Assembly: GCF_036781485.1 (NCBI RefSeq)
Contig: NZ_DAIQAX010000004.1
Span: forward strand, 58,606 to 120,598
Source: Thermocrinis sp.
Lineage (GTDB): Bacteria; Aquificota; Aquificia; Aquificales; Aquificaceae
DNA length: 61,993 nucleotides
Direction: 5' to 3'
Both the position numbers and the translations under genes were made by a program. The notes under the pieces are model-generated. The model worked only from the letters and a program-made list of their open reading frames with translations. It had not been told where the DNA came from and did no database searches. Position 1 is the stretch's first letter, and every line of letters starts with the position of its first letter. This document shows positions 40,114 through 49,029 of the stretch, piece after piece.

Positions 40114-41697
40114 GTGGCAAATTACATTTTTGTAACGGGTGGCGTTCTTTCTTCTTTGGGAAAAGGGGTTTCCTCCGCAGCTATAGCGTCCCTTCTGGAG
40201 GAGATGGGTTACAAAGTGACCCTTCAGAAGCTGGACCCTTACCTAAACGTAGATCCCGGAACTATGAGCCCATACCAGCACGGTGAGGTTTACGTTACGG
40301 AGGATGGTGCAGAAACAGATCTTGATCTTGGGCACTACGAAAGATTCACCAATGCAAAGATGGGAAGGGATAACAACATAACATCCGGTAGAGTTTATTT
40401 CAATGTAATAAACAGGGAGAGGAAAGGGGACTATTTGGGGGCTACTGTTCAAGTCATACCACATGTAACGGACGAGATAAAGAGGCTCATAAGAGCAGTA
40501 GAAAAGGACAACCAGGTGGTTATAGTTGAAGTAGGCGGAACTGTGGGAGACATAGAAAGTCTTCCTTTCTTAGAAGCCATAAGACAGCTTGGTATGGAGC
40601 TTGGCAGAGAAAACTGTGTTTATGTGCATGTAACCTACGTCCCCTACATAAAAAGCGTGGGAGAGTTAAAGACTAAGCCAACACAACATTCGGTAAAGGA
40701 GCTCAGGGCCATAGGCATTCAGCCAGACGTTTTGATATGCAGATCCGAATATGAGATCCCAGAAGATTTAAGACGGAAGCTCTCCCTTTACACGAATGTT
40801 AGCCCTGAGGCAGTTATATCTGCCCACGATGTGGATTACATATACGAAGTGCCCCTTCTTTTTAAGAAGCAGGGGCTGGACCGGTGGCTGGCAAGAAGGC
40901 TTGGTTTAAACTTCGTAGAGTCCAAGAGTAAGTGGGAGAGGATAACCTACGTGCTAAGGAACGCTCAAAAAACGGTAAAAGTGGCAATAGTTGGCAAGTA
41001 CGTAAGCTTAAAAGACTCTTACAAAAGTCTGACCGAAGCCCTGATCCATGGAGGTATAGCAAACGGTGTAAAGGTGGATATTCTTTGGGTTAACTCTGAG
41101 GACATTAGGGAAGAAGTTTTGGAAGAGGCGGATGCTGTGGTGGTGCCAGGTGGCTTTGGGGAAAGGGGGATAGAGGGTAAAATAAGAGCTTTGAACTACG
41201 GAAGGCTGAGCAGAAAGCCCACGCTGGGTATATGCCTTGGTATGCAACTTATGTGTGTGGAGTTTGCAAGGAACGTGTTGGGCTTAGAAGATGCTAACTC
41301 TACGGAGTTTGATCCAAACACCAAACATCCTGTAATTGACATTATGGAAGAGCAGAAAAATATAGAAGAATTAGGTGGAACTATGCGCCTTGGTGCCTAT
41401 CCGTGCGTGTTAAAGGAAGGCACAAAGGTAAGAGAAATATACGGAAAAGAAGTGATCTATGAAAGACACAGACACAGGTATGAGTTTAACAACTCTTACA
41501 GAGAAGCCTTTGAAAAGGAAGGTATGGTATTTTCGGGTCTTTCTCCTGACGGTAGGCTCGTGGAAGTTATAGAGCTAAAGGACCATCCTTGGTATATAGG
41601 CTGTCAGTTTCATCCAGAATTCAAAAGCAAGCCTTTTGAACCACACCCTCTGTTTGTTTCTCTGATAAGAACAGCAAAGGAAAAGAAAGAACTATAA
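40114..41697 (+). CDS. pyrG: CTP synthase
   Basis: Aminates UTP to CTP using glutamine. The 527-residue protein has the ATP-dependent synthase domain (1-265: FVTGGVLSSLGKG, GEVYVTEDGAETDLDLGHYERF) and the class I glutaminase domain with the nucleophile in LGICLGMQ (Cys about 374), RHRHRYEFN and the catalytic HPEF near 505. The start is GTG at 40114. A TAAAAT at 40099-40104, inside the ilvB stop, would put a transcript start 3 nt before it, and there is no Shine-Dalgarno sequence. It can also be read from the ilvB message. Confidence 0.96.
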   Translation: MANYIFVTGGVLSSLGKGVSSAAIASLLEEMGYKVTLQKLDPYLNVDPGTMSPYQHGEVYVTEDGAETDLDLGHYERFTNAKMGRDNNITSGRVYFNVINRERKGDYLGATVQVIPHVTDEIKRLIRAVEKDNQVVIVEVGGTVGDIESLPFLEAIRQLGMELGRENCVYVHVTYVPYIKSVGELKTKPTQHSVKELRAIGIQPDVLICRSEYEIPEDLRRKLSLYTNVSPEAVISAHDVDYIYEVPLLFKKQGLDRWLARRLGLNFVESKSKWERITYVLRNAQKTVKVAIVGKYVSLKDSYKSLTEALIHGGIANGVKVDILWVNSEDIREEVLEEADAVVVPGGFGERGIEGKIRALNYGRLSRKPTLGICLGMQLMCVEFARNVLGLEDANSTEFDPNTKHPVIDIMEEQKNIEELGGTMRLGAYPCVLKEGTKVREIYGKEVIYERHRHRYEFNNSYREAFEKEGMVFSGLSPDGRLVEVIELKDHPWYIGCQFHPEFKSKPFEPHPLFVSLIRTAKEKKEL

Positions 41698-41708
41698 TCT
41701 TGCTTTCT

Positions 41709-41728
41709 GAAAAAGCCCCCGGAGGGGC
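41709..41728 (-). terminator. Rho-independent terminator of the FAS1 gene
   Basis: On the minus strand GCCCC-TCCG-GGGGC forms a tight 5-bp GC stem with a 4-base loop, immediately followed by TTTTTC. It lies 10 nt beyond the FAS1 stop. On the plus strand the hairpin has no T-run, so it is a poor terminator for pyrG. Confidence 0.8.
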
Positions 41729-41737
41729 ATGGGATTA

Positions 41738-42274
41738 TTAATTGGGTGGGAGTATGACCTTGTCTATTACGTGGATCACGCCGTTGGATGCTTCTATGTC
41801 CGTTTTTACTATGTTAGCGTCGTTTATCTTTGGTCCGCCCTTAAGAGTTACCTTTGCGTTCTGTCCTTGTAGAGTTTTAACATCTCCTTCCTTTAGCTGT
41901 TTTGAATACACCTTACCTTCCACTACGTGATAAAGAAGCACTTTTTTGAGGGCTTCCTTGTCCTTTAGCAGAGCATCGAGGTCTTTCTTTGGGATCTTTG
42001 CGAAAGCTTCGTCGGTGGGGGCAAAGACTGTAAAGCAACACTTGGTGGCTAAGGTCTCTTCTAAGCCAGCTTCCTTGAGAGCTGTGAGAAGGGTGTTGAA
42101 CTGACCTGCCTGTTTTGCAGTTTCAACTATGTTGGCTTGGGCCTTCTTTTGGTGCATACCAGCGTGCACCACACCGTAGCTTAGAGCTACCATTGGCAGC
42201 CCAACAGCAAAGCCCAAAAATATAGCCTTCTTAAGAAGCATGCGCTTCTTTGCTCTGATAAGGTGTCTAAGCAT
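41738..42274 (-). CDS. exported FAS1 (fasciclin-domain) protein
   Basis: 178 residues. A long positively charged n-region leads into a hydrophobic signal (about 15-38, ending near VHAG), followed by one FAS1 domain (about 48-176). The H1 motif is CFTVFAPTDEAFAKI and the H2/YH motif is LLYHVVEGKVY, ending in GVIHVIDKVILPP. FAS1 domains mediate adhesion or bind small molecules at the cell surface. It is monocistronic: a strong AAGGAGGTGA site 5' and a clear terminator 3'. The 85-bp upstream gap (42275-42359) should hold its promoter, but I could not pick a clear -35/-10 pair. Confidence 0.9.
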   Translation of the reverse strand: MLRHLIRAKKRMLLKKAIFLGFAVGLPMVALSYGVVHAGMHQKKAQANIVETAKQAGQFNTLLTALKEAGLEETLATKCCFTVFAPTDEAFAKIPKKDLDALLKDKEALKKVLLYHVVEGKVYSKQLKEGDVKTLQGQNAKVTLKGGPKINDANIVKTDIEASNGVIHVIDKVILPPN

Positions 42275-42359
42275 GGCTCACCTCCTTTTGTAGTTTTCTT
42301 TAAAGAATATCAGTTTAGTGTCTGCTTTTGGAGCTTGATTTTTACCGTTTAACAAAACT

Positions 42360-43586
42360 TTATATCCTTACAAGCCTTATGTTTCCCACATCTTCAAAGT
42401 TTGGATCTTCCAAATGGATATAGTTTTCAGTAAGAGCCCTACCTTTCTCTATGATCAAAGCTCTTAATGTTTTTCCTTCCATAGCCTTTTTAAACTCTCG
42501 TCTTTTCTTTTCATCCAGAGCCTTCAGCAGTTTCACCCTTTCTTTTATAACTTCTTGCTTTACTTTTGGTGACATTCTGCTTGCTTTGGTATAGGGCCTG
42601 TCTGAATAGCTAAAGATATGAAGGTATGCAAAGGGAAGAGTTTCAACCAAGCGATAAGTTTCCTTAAAATCTTCTTCACTTTCTGTGGGAAAGCCTACGA
42701 TTATGTCCGTGCCAATGGCAGACAGAGGTCTTTTTTTCAGTATTTTTTCCACAAGCCTTTTATAATCCTCAACTGTATAGCCCCTTTCCATGCGGTCTAG
42801 GATTCTGTCAGAACCACTTTGCAGGGAGAGGTGAAAGTGTGGAGCTATTCTTTCTTCAGTTAGTATCAAGTCAAGGAGTTTGGGGTCTATTTCCGAAGGA
42901 TACAGAGAGGAAAGTCTGAAGATTTCTATACCATTCACAGTAAGTAGCTCTTTTATGAGCTCGTACAGGTTTGTGCCCAAGTCCCATCCGTATTGAGTAA
43001 GCTGGGTGCCGCTTAACACCACCTCTTTAAATCCTTTCTCTGCAAGTAGCTTTACCTGCTGTATGACCTTTTGCACAGGCACGCTCCTTAGCTTTCCCCT
43101 CGCGTAAGGTATAACGCAGAAAGTACAAAAGTTGTTGCATCCTTCCTGAACCTTTAGAAAGGGTCTTGCTTTCTCAAAAAAGACAACAAGGTCAAAGTTT
43201 TTTAGACTATTCTGTTTAAAGATGTTTTCCACAAATACCGCTTTACCCTTTGATTGCAGGTATTCTTCTAGTATTTCTACCAGCATATCCTTGTGGGAGT
43301 TACCTATTACAAGATCCACCTCTTTTAGGCTTGCAAGCGCCTGCGGGTTTGTTTGAGCATAACATCCTGTGGCTACAACTATCGCCTCTGGGTTTTCCCT
43401 TTTGACTCTGTATATCTGCTGACGGGAAGATCTATCCGCTTCTGAGGTTACCGTGCAGGTATTTATTATGTAAATGTCCGCCTCACCGTTAGTTCTTACG
43501 TAGCCTTTTTGTAGTAGTCTTTGGGCTATAAACTCACCGTCAAAGTAGTTGCTTCTGCACCCAAGATTTATGACAGAAAATCTCAC
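42360..43586 (-). CDS. mtaB: tRNA t6A37 methylthiotransferase (MtaB/YqeV group, MiaB-like)
   Basis: A radical-SAM methylthiotransferase of 408 residues. The N-terminal UPF0004 domain provides cysteines in INLGCRSN, INTCTV and ATGCYAQ for one cluster; the radical-SAM motif is CNNFCTFC (CxxxCxxC) followed by VIPYARG; a TRAM-like tail ends the protein. The GCRSN start and the sequence of the SAM loop fit MtaB rather than MiaB. I choose GTG at 43586, giving the usual VRFSVINLGC start; the frame runs further into yebC but is not conserved there. It is divergent from yebC across a 20-bp AT-rich gap. Confidence 0.85.
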   Translation of the reverse strand: MRFSVINLGCRSNYFDGEFIAQRLLQKGYVRTNGEADIYIINTCTVTSEADRSSRQQIYRVKRENPEAIVVATGCYAQTNPQALASLKEVDLVIGNSHKDMLVEILEEYLQSKGKAVFVENIFKQNSLKNFDLVVFFEKARPFLKVQEGCNNFCTFCVIPYARGKLRSVPVQKVIQQVKLLAEKGFKEVVLSGTQLTQYGWDLGTNLYELIKELLTVNGIEIFRLSSLYPSEIDPKLLDLILTEERIAPHFHLSLQSGSDRILDRMERGYTVEDYKRLVEKILKKRPLSAIGTDIIVGFPTESEEDFKETYRLVETLPFAYLHIFSYSDRPYTKASRMSPKVKQEVIKERVKLLKALDEKKRREFKKAMEGKTLRALIIEKGRALTENYIHLEDPNFEDVGNIRLVRI

Positions 43587-43606
43587 AAAGATTAAAATAT
43601 AATACC

Positions 43607-44353
43607 ATGGCAGGGCACAGTCATTGGGCACAGATCAAGCACAAAAAGGCAAAGGCAGACGCACAAAGGGGAAAGTTATTTACCAAACTTATAAGGGAAA
43701 TAACCGTAGCGGTCAGGCAAGGAGGGCCAAACCCAGAAACTAACCCAAGGCTTAGAACAGCCATAGAAAACGCCAAAAAAGCCAACATGCCTATGGAAAC
43801 CGTAGAGAGAGCCATAAAGAAGGGAACTGGAGAACTGGGAGGGGAAAACTACGAAGAGGTGATCTACGAAGGCTACGGACCGGGTGGGGTGGCCCTTATG
43901 ATATTGGCTACTACAGATAACAGAAACAGGACAACTTCTGAGATAAGGCACGTGCTTTCCAAGCACGGAGGAAACCTTGGCTCTTCTGGGTGCGTATCCT
44001 TTTTGTTTGACAGGGTAGGTCTTATAGAGGTTCCAAAAGATAGCATTTCGGAAGATGAACTTTACGAAAAGGCTTTGGAAGCAGGAGCAGAAGACATCTT
44101 AGTTGGGGATGTAGCCTATACGATCTACACCCTTCCGGAGGAGCTTTACCAAGTAAAGGAAAAGCTTCAATCCTTGGGGGTTCAAATAGAGAAGGCAGAG
44201 GTTACCTACAAGCCAAACAGCACGGTGTCCATAACAGACCCAGAAACTGCTAAAAAGCTTTTAAAACTTTTGGATGCTCTTGAGGAGCTTGACGACGTCA
44301 AAGAGGTCATAGCCAACTTTGACATGGCGGAGGAGCTGATAGGGGGTGTTTAA
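43607..44353 (+). CDS. yebC: YebC/TACO1-family protein
   Basis: A 248-residue member of the widespread YebC family. It was long annotated as a transcriptional regulator; work on TACO1 and some bacterial YebC proteins ties it to translation through proline-rich stretches. The starting motif MAGHSHWAQIKHKKAKADAQ and the following KLFTKLIREI are diagnostic, and three domains follow at full length. It has no ribosome site, and an AT-rich -10-like region is placed only a few bases before the ATG. Its TAA is directly followed, in the same frame, by the next coding region. Confidence 0.95.
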   Translation: MAGHSHWAQIKHKKAKADAQRGKLFTKLIREITVAVRQGGPNPETNPRLRTAIENAKKANMPMETVERAIKKGTGELGGENYEEVIYEGYGPGGVALMILATTDNRNRTTSEIRHVLSKHGGNLGSSGCVSFLFDRVGLIEVPKDSISEDELYEKALEAGAEDILVGDVAYTIYTLPEELYQVKEKLQSLGVQIEKAEVTYKPNSTVSITDPETAKKLLKLLDALEELDDVKEVIANFDMAEELIGGV

Positions 44354-45388
44354 CTGCTGGAGAATTTCTTCAAGCTTTTAGGGGTTCTAATACTTGTATT
44401 AGCCTTTTACCTTGTCTTTAGCCACTACAGAAGGACCATCAAATTCTACAGGAGGCTCGGGGCGAATATAACTTCTTACATCCTTCTGAGGGCTCGTCTT
44501 AAGCTTGAGGGCAGAACCTTTCGGATGAGTTTTTTTCCTCGTGGCTACTTCTTAACCATAAGCACCCCAATATCTATTGATGGTTTCCTATCCATAGAGA
44601 AGGGACTTCTTTCTAAGGAATTTAAAACTTTTTACGACGATGAAAATTGGGCAAAAATGGTTTTGGAAAACTCTAAGATCAAACTCCTTACAGAGCGAGG
44701 AGAACTTCCTAACCTCTTTTCGGTAAAGATAAGTGGTAGGACATTAAAGCTAAGCTTGAATGCAAAGAGAATAGATGAAGGTTTAGAGGACGAGGTGAAA
44801 AGAGCAATAGAGTTATTGCTTGATGTAATACCAAGCTTAGAAAGCTTGCCCAGCTCTTCTGTTGGCTCAGAAAAAGAAAGGCTCAGGAACTGGATCCTTT
44901 ACTATACGCCGGCGGGCATATTCATTCCTCTGTCTGCCCTTGGGATCTATTGGATGATCAAGGGATACAGAGGTGCCCTATGTGAGGACGAGCTATTTTT
45001 GTTGGGCTTTAAAGTTCTAACTCCCCTATTCCTTGCTCACCTTTTTCTGGCTATTCTCCTGTTGGGAAAACATCTGCATCTAAGAGCCCACTTATTGTCT
45101 TTACTCATTCTTTACTTTGCAGGATATTACCTTACACCGCTGGTAGTACTTGAGCCTTTTAACGCAAGGTTTGATAACTCTGAGCCAAAGGTGATTGAAA
45201 CTAAGATTTTGGAGAAATATAGTGCTCATAGGGGAGGGTTTAGGGTTGTGCTTGAGCTCACAGGATGTTCCTTTCGCGTATCAGAAAGGTTTTACAATAG
45301 GGCGAAGGTGGGAGACGTGTTGGTCCTACAAGTTAAGGATGGAGCCTTTGGCATAAAGTGGGCTTACAGATACTATCTTAAGGATTAG
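44354..45388 (+). CDS. membrane protein of unknown function, non-standard start
   Basis: Continuous coding sequence of about 344 residues that begins immediately after the yebC TAA, in the same frame, with CTG CTG GAG. The first part reads as a TM helix (GVLILVLAFYLVF) and a basic stretch; the first ATG is not until 44525 and would remove that helix. Three or four more TM segments lie at about 180-265, followed by a cytoplasmic or periplasmic tail. No family is recognised. GGGGGTG (44343-44349) could serve as a ribosome site for a CTG start at 44354 or 44357. The annotated start in a gene finder would probably be 44525. Confidence 0.6.
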   Translation: MLENFFKLLGVLILVLAFYLVFSHYRRTIKFYRRLGANITSYILLRARLKLEGRTFRMSFFPRGYFLTISTPISIDGFLSIEKGLLSKEFKTFYDDENWAKMVLENSKIKLLTERGELPNLFSVKISGRTLKLSLNAKRIDEGLEDEVKRAIELLLDVIPSLESLPSSSVGSEKERLRNWILYYTPAGIFIPLSALGIYWMIKGYRGALCEDELFLLGFKVLTPLFLAHLFLAILLLGKHLHLRAHLLSLLILYFAGYYLTPLVVLEPFNARFDNSEPKVIETKILEKYSAHRGGFRVVLELTGCSFRVSERFYNRAKVGDVLVLQVKDGAFGIKWAYRYYLKD

Positions 45389-46178
45389 CTTCAAGGGGCA
45401 AACCTACCACCGAGATCTTATACCTGTCTGCAAGCTTTAAAAACTTTTCTTTATCCACTACATAAACCTTTCCCGCTTCCAAAAAGAGGGCATCTGCCTT
45501 TATAGACCTAAGGGCTTCTAAGGTCTGAAGTCCCACCGTGGGTACGTCTATCCTAAGGTCTTGGTGCTTCCTTGCCACCTTTATAACTCTGCAACCTTTG
45601 CCCGCAACCTTTCCAGCTCTTAGTATAGCCTCCTGCGTCCCCTCCATAGCTTCCACGCTCACCACCGCCTTTTGCTTTACCACCACTGTTTGCCCTACAT
45701 CCAAACTGGCGATCTCCTTGGCTATATCATATCCAAATAACCCATCCTCCAGTGCCTCTTGGGATGGCTCCACCGTGTTTAAAAGCCCTCTTCCCGCTAA
45801 GATGTCCTGAAGGTAGGGGGTAGGGTCTATAAACTCAAAGCCCATAGTCTCCAGCTCTTCAATCAGAGCCTTTATAATGCTCTGCGCCCTCTTGTCCTTT
45901 GCTTTGGAGAGTATCTTAAGAGCCAATCCGTCTAAGGTCAAAAGATGTGAAAAAAGCAGTTTGTGCTCAAACTTGCCCAAAAGGACTATCTTGTTTATTG
46001 CCTGTTTTTCCAAAAGCTTAACCAAAGAACCAACCTTTCCAAGGGGGAAATAAGCTTGAGCATCTACGTCCGTAATACCCCTTACACCAACTACGAAAAC
46101 TTCCTCTCCAAGCTTTTCCGCACTCTTTTTAAAGACCGACGGCAAACTGCCAGACCCTGCTACTAGGCAGATTTTCAA
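45378..46178 (-). CDS. lpxI: UDP-2,3-diacylglucosamine pyrophosphatase LpxI
   Basis: Hydrolyses UDP-diacylglucosamine to lipid X in lipid A synthesis, replacing LpxH in many bacteria. The 266-residue protein (formerly DUF1009) starts with LVAGSGSLPSVFKKSAEK and has the family segments GKVGSLVKLLEKQ, IKALIEELE, LLNTVEPSQE, the VVVKQKAVVSVEAMEGT motif and KVARKHQDLRIDVPTVGLQT, which carries the catalytic aspartate region. All of these fit LpxI. The ATG overlaps the end of the biotin carboxylase by 4 nt. The 3' end overlaps the membrane-protein gene by 11 nt. Confidence 0.92.
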   Translation of the reverse strand: MKICLVAGSGSLPSVFKKSAEKLGEEVFVVGVRGITDVDAQAYFPLGKVGSLVKLLEKQAINKIVLLGKFEHKLLFSHLLTLDGLALKILSKAKDKRAQSIIKALIEELETMGFEFIDPTPYLQDILAGRGLLNTVEPSQEALEDGLFGYDIAKEIASLDVGQTVVVKQKAVVSVEAMEGTQEAILRAGKVAGKGCRVIKVARKHQDLRIDVPTVGLQTLEALRSIKADALFLEAGKVYVVDKEKFLKLADRYKISVVGLPLEANP

Positions 46179-47509
46179 AGGAGCATCTCCTCCAAAAATC
46201 GTACGTGGTGTTTTGCGGTTCTAAACTCCCTTGTTGCCAACAGCCTTTTGTGAAAATCTATATTAGTCCTTAGTCCTTCTCCTTCTATGATAAACTCCTC
46301 TATGGCCCTTTTTGCCCGGTTTATGGCTTCTTCCCTGGTTGCGCCCCATACTATGAGTTTGGCAATCAGAGAATCATAAAAGGGAGGGATTTTGTATCCA
46401 CAGTAGATGTGAGTATCCACCCTTACGCCCGGACCACCAGGAAGAAAAAGTTTATCTATCCTGCCCGGAGATGGTAAAAAGGTGTTTGGGTCTTCAGCGT
46501 TTATTCTAAGCTCTATGGCATAGCCCTGTCTTTCCACCCTCTTTATGCTAAGCCTTTCCCCCTGTGCTATTTTAATCTGCTCTTTTACAATGTCTATGCC
46601 CGTTATCATTTCAGTTACTGGATGCTCTACCTGGATCCTTCCGTTCATCTCCATAAAGTAGAAGTTTCCCTCCTGGTCCATCAAAAATTCCACTGTTCCA
46701 GCACCAACGTAGTTTATAGCTTTACAGAACTCTACGGCCATCTCCTCTAACATTTTCCTTTGTTCTTCTGTAATGCTTGCACTTGGTGCTTCCTCTACAA
46801 GCTTTTGGTATCTCCTCTGAATTGAACACTCCCTTTCCCCTAGGGCTATTACGTTTCCATACCTGTCTGCTAGCACTTGCACCTCTATATGTTTGGGATT
46901 TACCAAATACTTTTCTATATACACCCTGTCGTCTCCAAAGGCTGACTTTGACTCTTGCATAGCCAAGGGTAATTTTTCTCTTAGCTCTTTTTCGTCATAA
47001 ACCACCCTTATGCCCCTTCCACCACCACCGCCTGCAGACTTTACAACCAAAGGATACTTTATTTCCTTTGCTATATCCAAAGCTTTTTGAAAATCTACTG
47101 GACCGTCGCTTCCGGGAACTAAAGGAATACCAACTTTCTTAGCAACTTCCTTAGCCCTTATCTTGTCCCCTATAAGCGCCAGCGTTTCCGAAGAGGGACC
47201 GATAAATATTTTCTTGCTTACCTCCACTATCTGTGCAAACTTTGGGTTTTCAGAGAGAAAACCATAACCGGGATGAACCGCATCCGCAGAAGATACCTCA
47301 ATGGACGCCATAATTCTCGGAATGTCAAGATAGCTCTTTAAGGGTTCCGCAGGACCTATACATATGCTTTCGTCTGCCAGTTTTACATGCATAGACTCTT
47401 TGTCTGCTTCAGAATAAACTGCCACAGTTTTTATTCCCAGCTCTTTACAAGCCCTTATGATCCTTACCGCAATTTCTCCTCTGTTGGCTATTAGGATTTT
47501 GTTTATCAT
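46175..47509 (-). CDS. biotin carboxylase subunit (AccC / 2-oxoglutarate or pyruvate carboxylase type)
   Basis: An ATP-grasp enzyme of 444 residues that carboxylates a biotinyl carrier. The biotin-carboxylase N-domain starts with ILIANRGEIAVRIIRACKELG; the ATP loop is SAGGGGGRGIRVV (about 160-172); the EMNGRIQVEHPVTE motif contains the catalytic Arg/Glu; the C-terminal domain is complete. AccC of acetyl-CoA carboxylase is one reading. In Aquificales such as Hydrogenobacter, close paralogues serve 2-oxoglutarate carboxylase of the reductive TCA cycle, and I cannot tell which this is. No carrier or carboxyltransferase gene is adjacent; lpxI is coupled downstream. Confidence 0.85.
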   Translation of the reverse strand: MINKILIANRGEIAVRIIRACKELGIKTVAVYSEADKESMHVKLADESICIGPAEPLKSYLDIPRIMASIEVSSADAVHPGYGFLSENPKFAQIVEVSKKIFIGPSSETLALIGDKIRAKEVAKKVGIPLVPGSDGPVDFQKALDIAKEIKYPLVVKSAGGGGGRGIRVVYDEKELREKLPLAMQESKSAFGDDRVYIEKYLVNPKHIEVQVLADRYGNVIALGERECSIQRRYQKLVEEAPSASITEEQRKMLEEMAVEFCKAINYVGAGTVEFLMDQEGNFYFMEMNGRIQVEHPVTEMITGIDIVKEQIKIAQGERLSIKRVERQGYAIELRINAEDPNTFLPSPGRIDKLFLPGGPGVRVDTHIYCGYKIPPFYDSLIAKLIVWGATREEAINRAKRAIEEFIIEGEGLRTNIDFHKRLLATREFRTAKHHVRFLEEMLL

Positions 47510-47543
47510 CGGTTAAAATTTTAATAAATTAGACTTGCAAAGA

Positions 47544-48476
47544 ATGAAAGAGAAATTTAGAAAGGTCCTTGAAAAGCTAAAGGACCTTAAAATCCTCGTA
47601 GTGGGAGACCTGATTTTAGACAGATACATATTTGGAACTGTAGAGAGGATTTCGCCAGAAGCACCCGTGCCTGTGGTAGAGGTGGAAAGGGAGGAGTTTA
47701 GGTTAGGTGGTGCAGCTAACGTGGCTAATAATCTTTCTTCCTTAGGGGTGAAAACTTACCTGGTGGGGATCACAGGTTCAGACTACGGCAAGCACATACT
47801 GAAAGGCCTTATTCGATCTGCCTTTATAGAAGACCTTACGTTAGAGGACAGCCAAAGACCGACCACCGAAAAGACAAGGGTGGTTTCTATGTCCCAACAG
47901 CTTCTAAGAATAGACTGGGAAGACAGAAAACCCATCTCTGGAAGAGTCTTAGAAAAGCTTCTTGAAAGGCTTGACGTAGAAGTGGATGGGGTTATACTGT
48001 CCGATTACGCAAAGGGAGTGGTGTGCGAGCCTGTGGTAAAGAAACTTAAGGAGAAAGAGGTTTTTCTCTCTGTAGACCCAAGGCCTGTAAATAAATCCCT
48101 TTACTATGGTGCGGATCTGATGACCCCCAATGAGAAAGAGGCAAGGCAAATGGCTGAGGGAACATCGTTGGAAAGCTTAGGTTGGACGCTAAAAAAGGAG
48201 CTTAATCTTAAAACTTTGGTGATAACCCTTGGACCCAAGGGTATGGCTCTCTTTGATAAAGAATATACCAACTTTCCAGCAAGGGCAAAGCAGGTTTACG
48301 ATGTTTCTGGTGCTGGAGATACGGTTGTTGCAGTATTGACTGCTTCTTACCTTGCCAGCGGGGACTGGTATTTAGCTTGCGAGCTTGCCAACCTGTGCGC
48401 TGGTATAGTGGTAGGTAAGCTGGGCACAGCATCCATAACTCTATCGGAGATTCTAAACGCCATTGAAGAAAGGTAA
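47544..48476 (+). CDS. hldA: D-glycero-beta-D-manno-heptose 7-phosphate kinase (PfkB family)
   Basis: A 310-residue sugar kinase. The PfkB signatures are RLGGAANVANNLSSLG (the substrate-side glycines) and VSGAGDTVVAVL with the catalytic aspartate. The N-terminal VVGDLILDRYIFGTVERISPEAPVPV is characteristic of HldE/RfaE1 kinase domains. Only the kinase part is present; the adenylyltransferase half of the bifunctional HldE is missing and must be a separate gene. It supports the GT9 heptosyltransferase at 16.5 kb. The start is ATG 47544, or TTG 47535 just upstream. The end overlaps yraN by 14 nt. Confidence 0.88.
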   Translation: MKEKFRKVLEKLKDLKILVVGDLILDRYIFGTVERISPEAPVPVVEVEREEFRLGGAANVANNLSSLGVKTYLVGITGSDYGKHILKGLIRSAFIEDLTLEDSQRPTTEKTRVVSMSQQLLRIDWEDRKPISGRVLEKLLERLDVEVDGVILSDYAKGVVCEPVVKKLKEKEVFLSVDPRPVNKSLYYGADLMTPNEKEARQMAEGTSLESLGWTLKKELNLKTLVITLGPKGMALFDKEYTNFPARAKQVYDVSGAGDTVVAVLTASYLASGDWYLACELANLCAGIVVGKLGTASITLSEILNAIEER

Positions 48477-48783
48477 ATACTTTGAAGACTTAGCATGCCA
48501 ATATCTAACAAGCTTAGGATACGAAATTCTTATTAGAAACTTCCACTGTAGGTATGGAGAGATAGACATTGTAGCCCTTGAGGGTGAGACGTTAGTATTT
48601 GTGGAGGTGAAGGGAACCCATACAGGCCTTGAGCCTGCGGAAAGAATAGATTATAAAAAACTTTCAAAAATCTACATGTGTATAGATGAATTTTTAAAGG
48701 AATACCCCGCACGGGAGTGCAGGGTTGATGCAATCATAATAAAGGGCAATCAAATTGAGCACCTAAGGAATATATCACTCTAA
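48463..48783 (+). CDS. yraN: YraN/UPF0102 endonuclease-fold protein
   Basis: A 106-residue protein of the UPF0102 family with a PD-(D/E)XK-type core: GKYFEDLACQYL helix, GYEILIRNFHCRYGEIDIVAL (catalytic Glu-x-Asp), then LVFVEVKG (Glu-x-Lys). Its role is unknown in most bacteria, with proposed links to recombination or repair. The start is TTG at 48463, inside the end of hldA; the sequence from there matches the family opening. The 3' end overlaps khpA by 9 nt in convergent orientation. Confidence 0.88.
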   Translation: MKKGKYFEDLACQYLTSLGYEILIRNFHCRYGEIDIVALEGETLVFVEVKGTHTGLEPAERIDYKKLSKIYMCIDEFLKEYPARECRVDAIIIKGNQIEHLRNISL

Positions 48784-49014
48784 TATTTCTAAGACCACCC
48801 TCTTGTTCGTTTTTCTTCCCATAGCGGACAGGATGGTCCTTAGGGCTCTGGCAATTCGGCCCTGTTTGCCTATAACTTTTCCGATGTCTGCCTTATCCAC
48901 CCTTAACTCAATAACTATGGTCTTTTCTCCTTCTATCTCTACCACGTTTACCCCATTGGGGTTATCTACTAAGGACTTAGCGGCTATCTCCACCACATCT
49001 CTGAGTTGGCTCAT
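48775..49014 (-). CDS. khpA: KH-domain RNA-binding protein KhpA
   Basis: A 79-residue single KH domain (UPF0109). The RNA-binding GxxG loop is IGKQGR in ADIGKVIGKQGRIARAL. KhpA, often with KhpB/Jag, is an RNA chaperone and regulator. Its place directly after rpsP (15 bp) is the classic arrangement. The start is ATG at 49014, with AGGAGG in the gap. Confidence 0.93.
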   Translation of the reverse strand: MSQLRDVVEIAAKSLVDNPNGVNVVEIEGEKTIVIELRVDKADIGKVIGKQGRIARALRTILSAMGRKTNKRVVLEILE

Positions 49015-49029
49015 GGCACTACCTCCTTC

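Noticed and set aside
41709..41728. GC hairpin as terminator of pyrG
   Set aside because: On the plus strand no T-run follows; the T-run is on the minus strand, so it serves the FAS1 gene.
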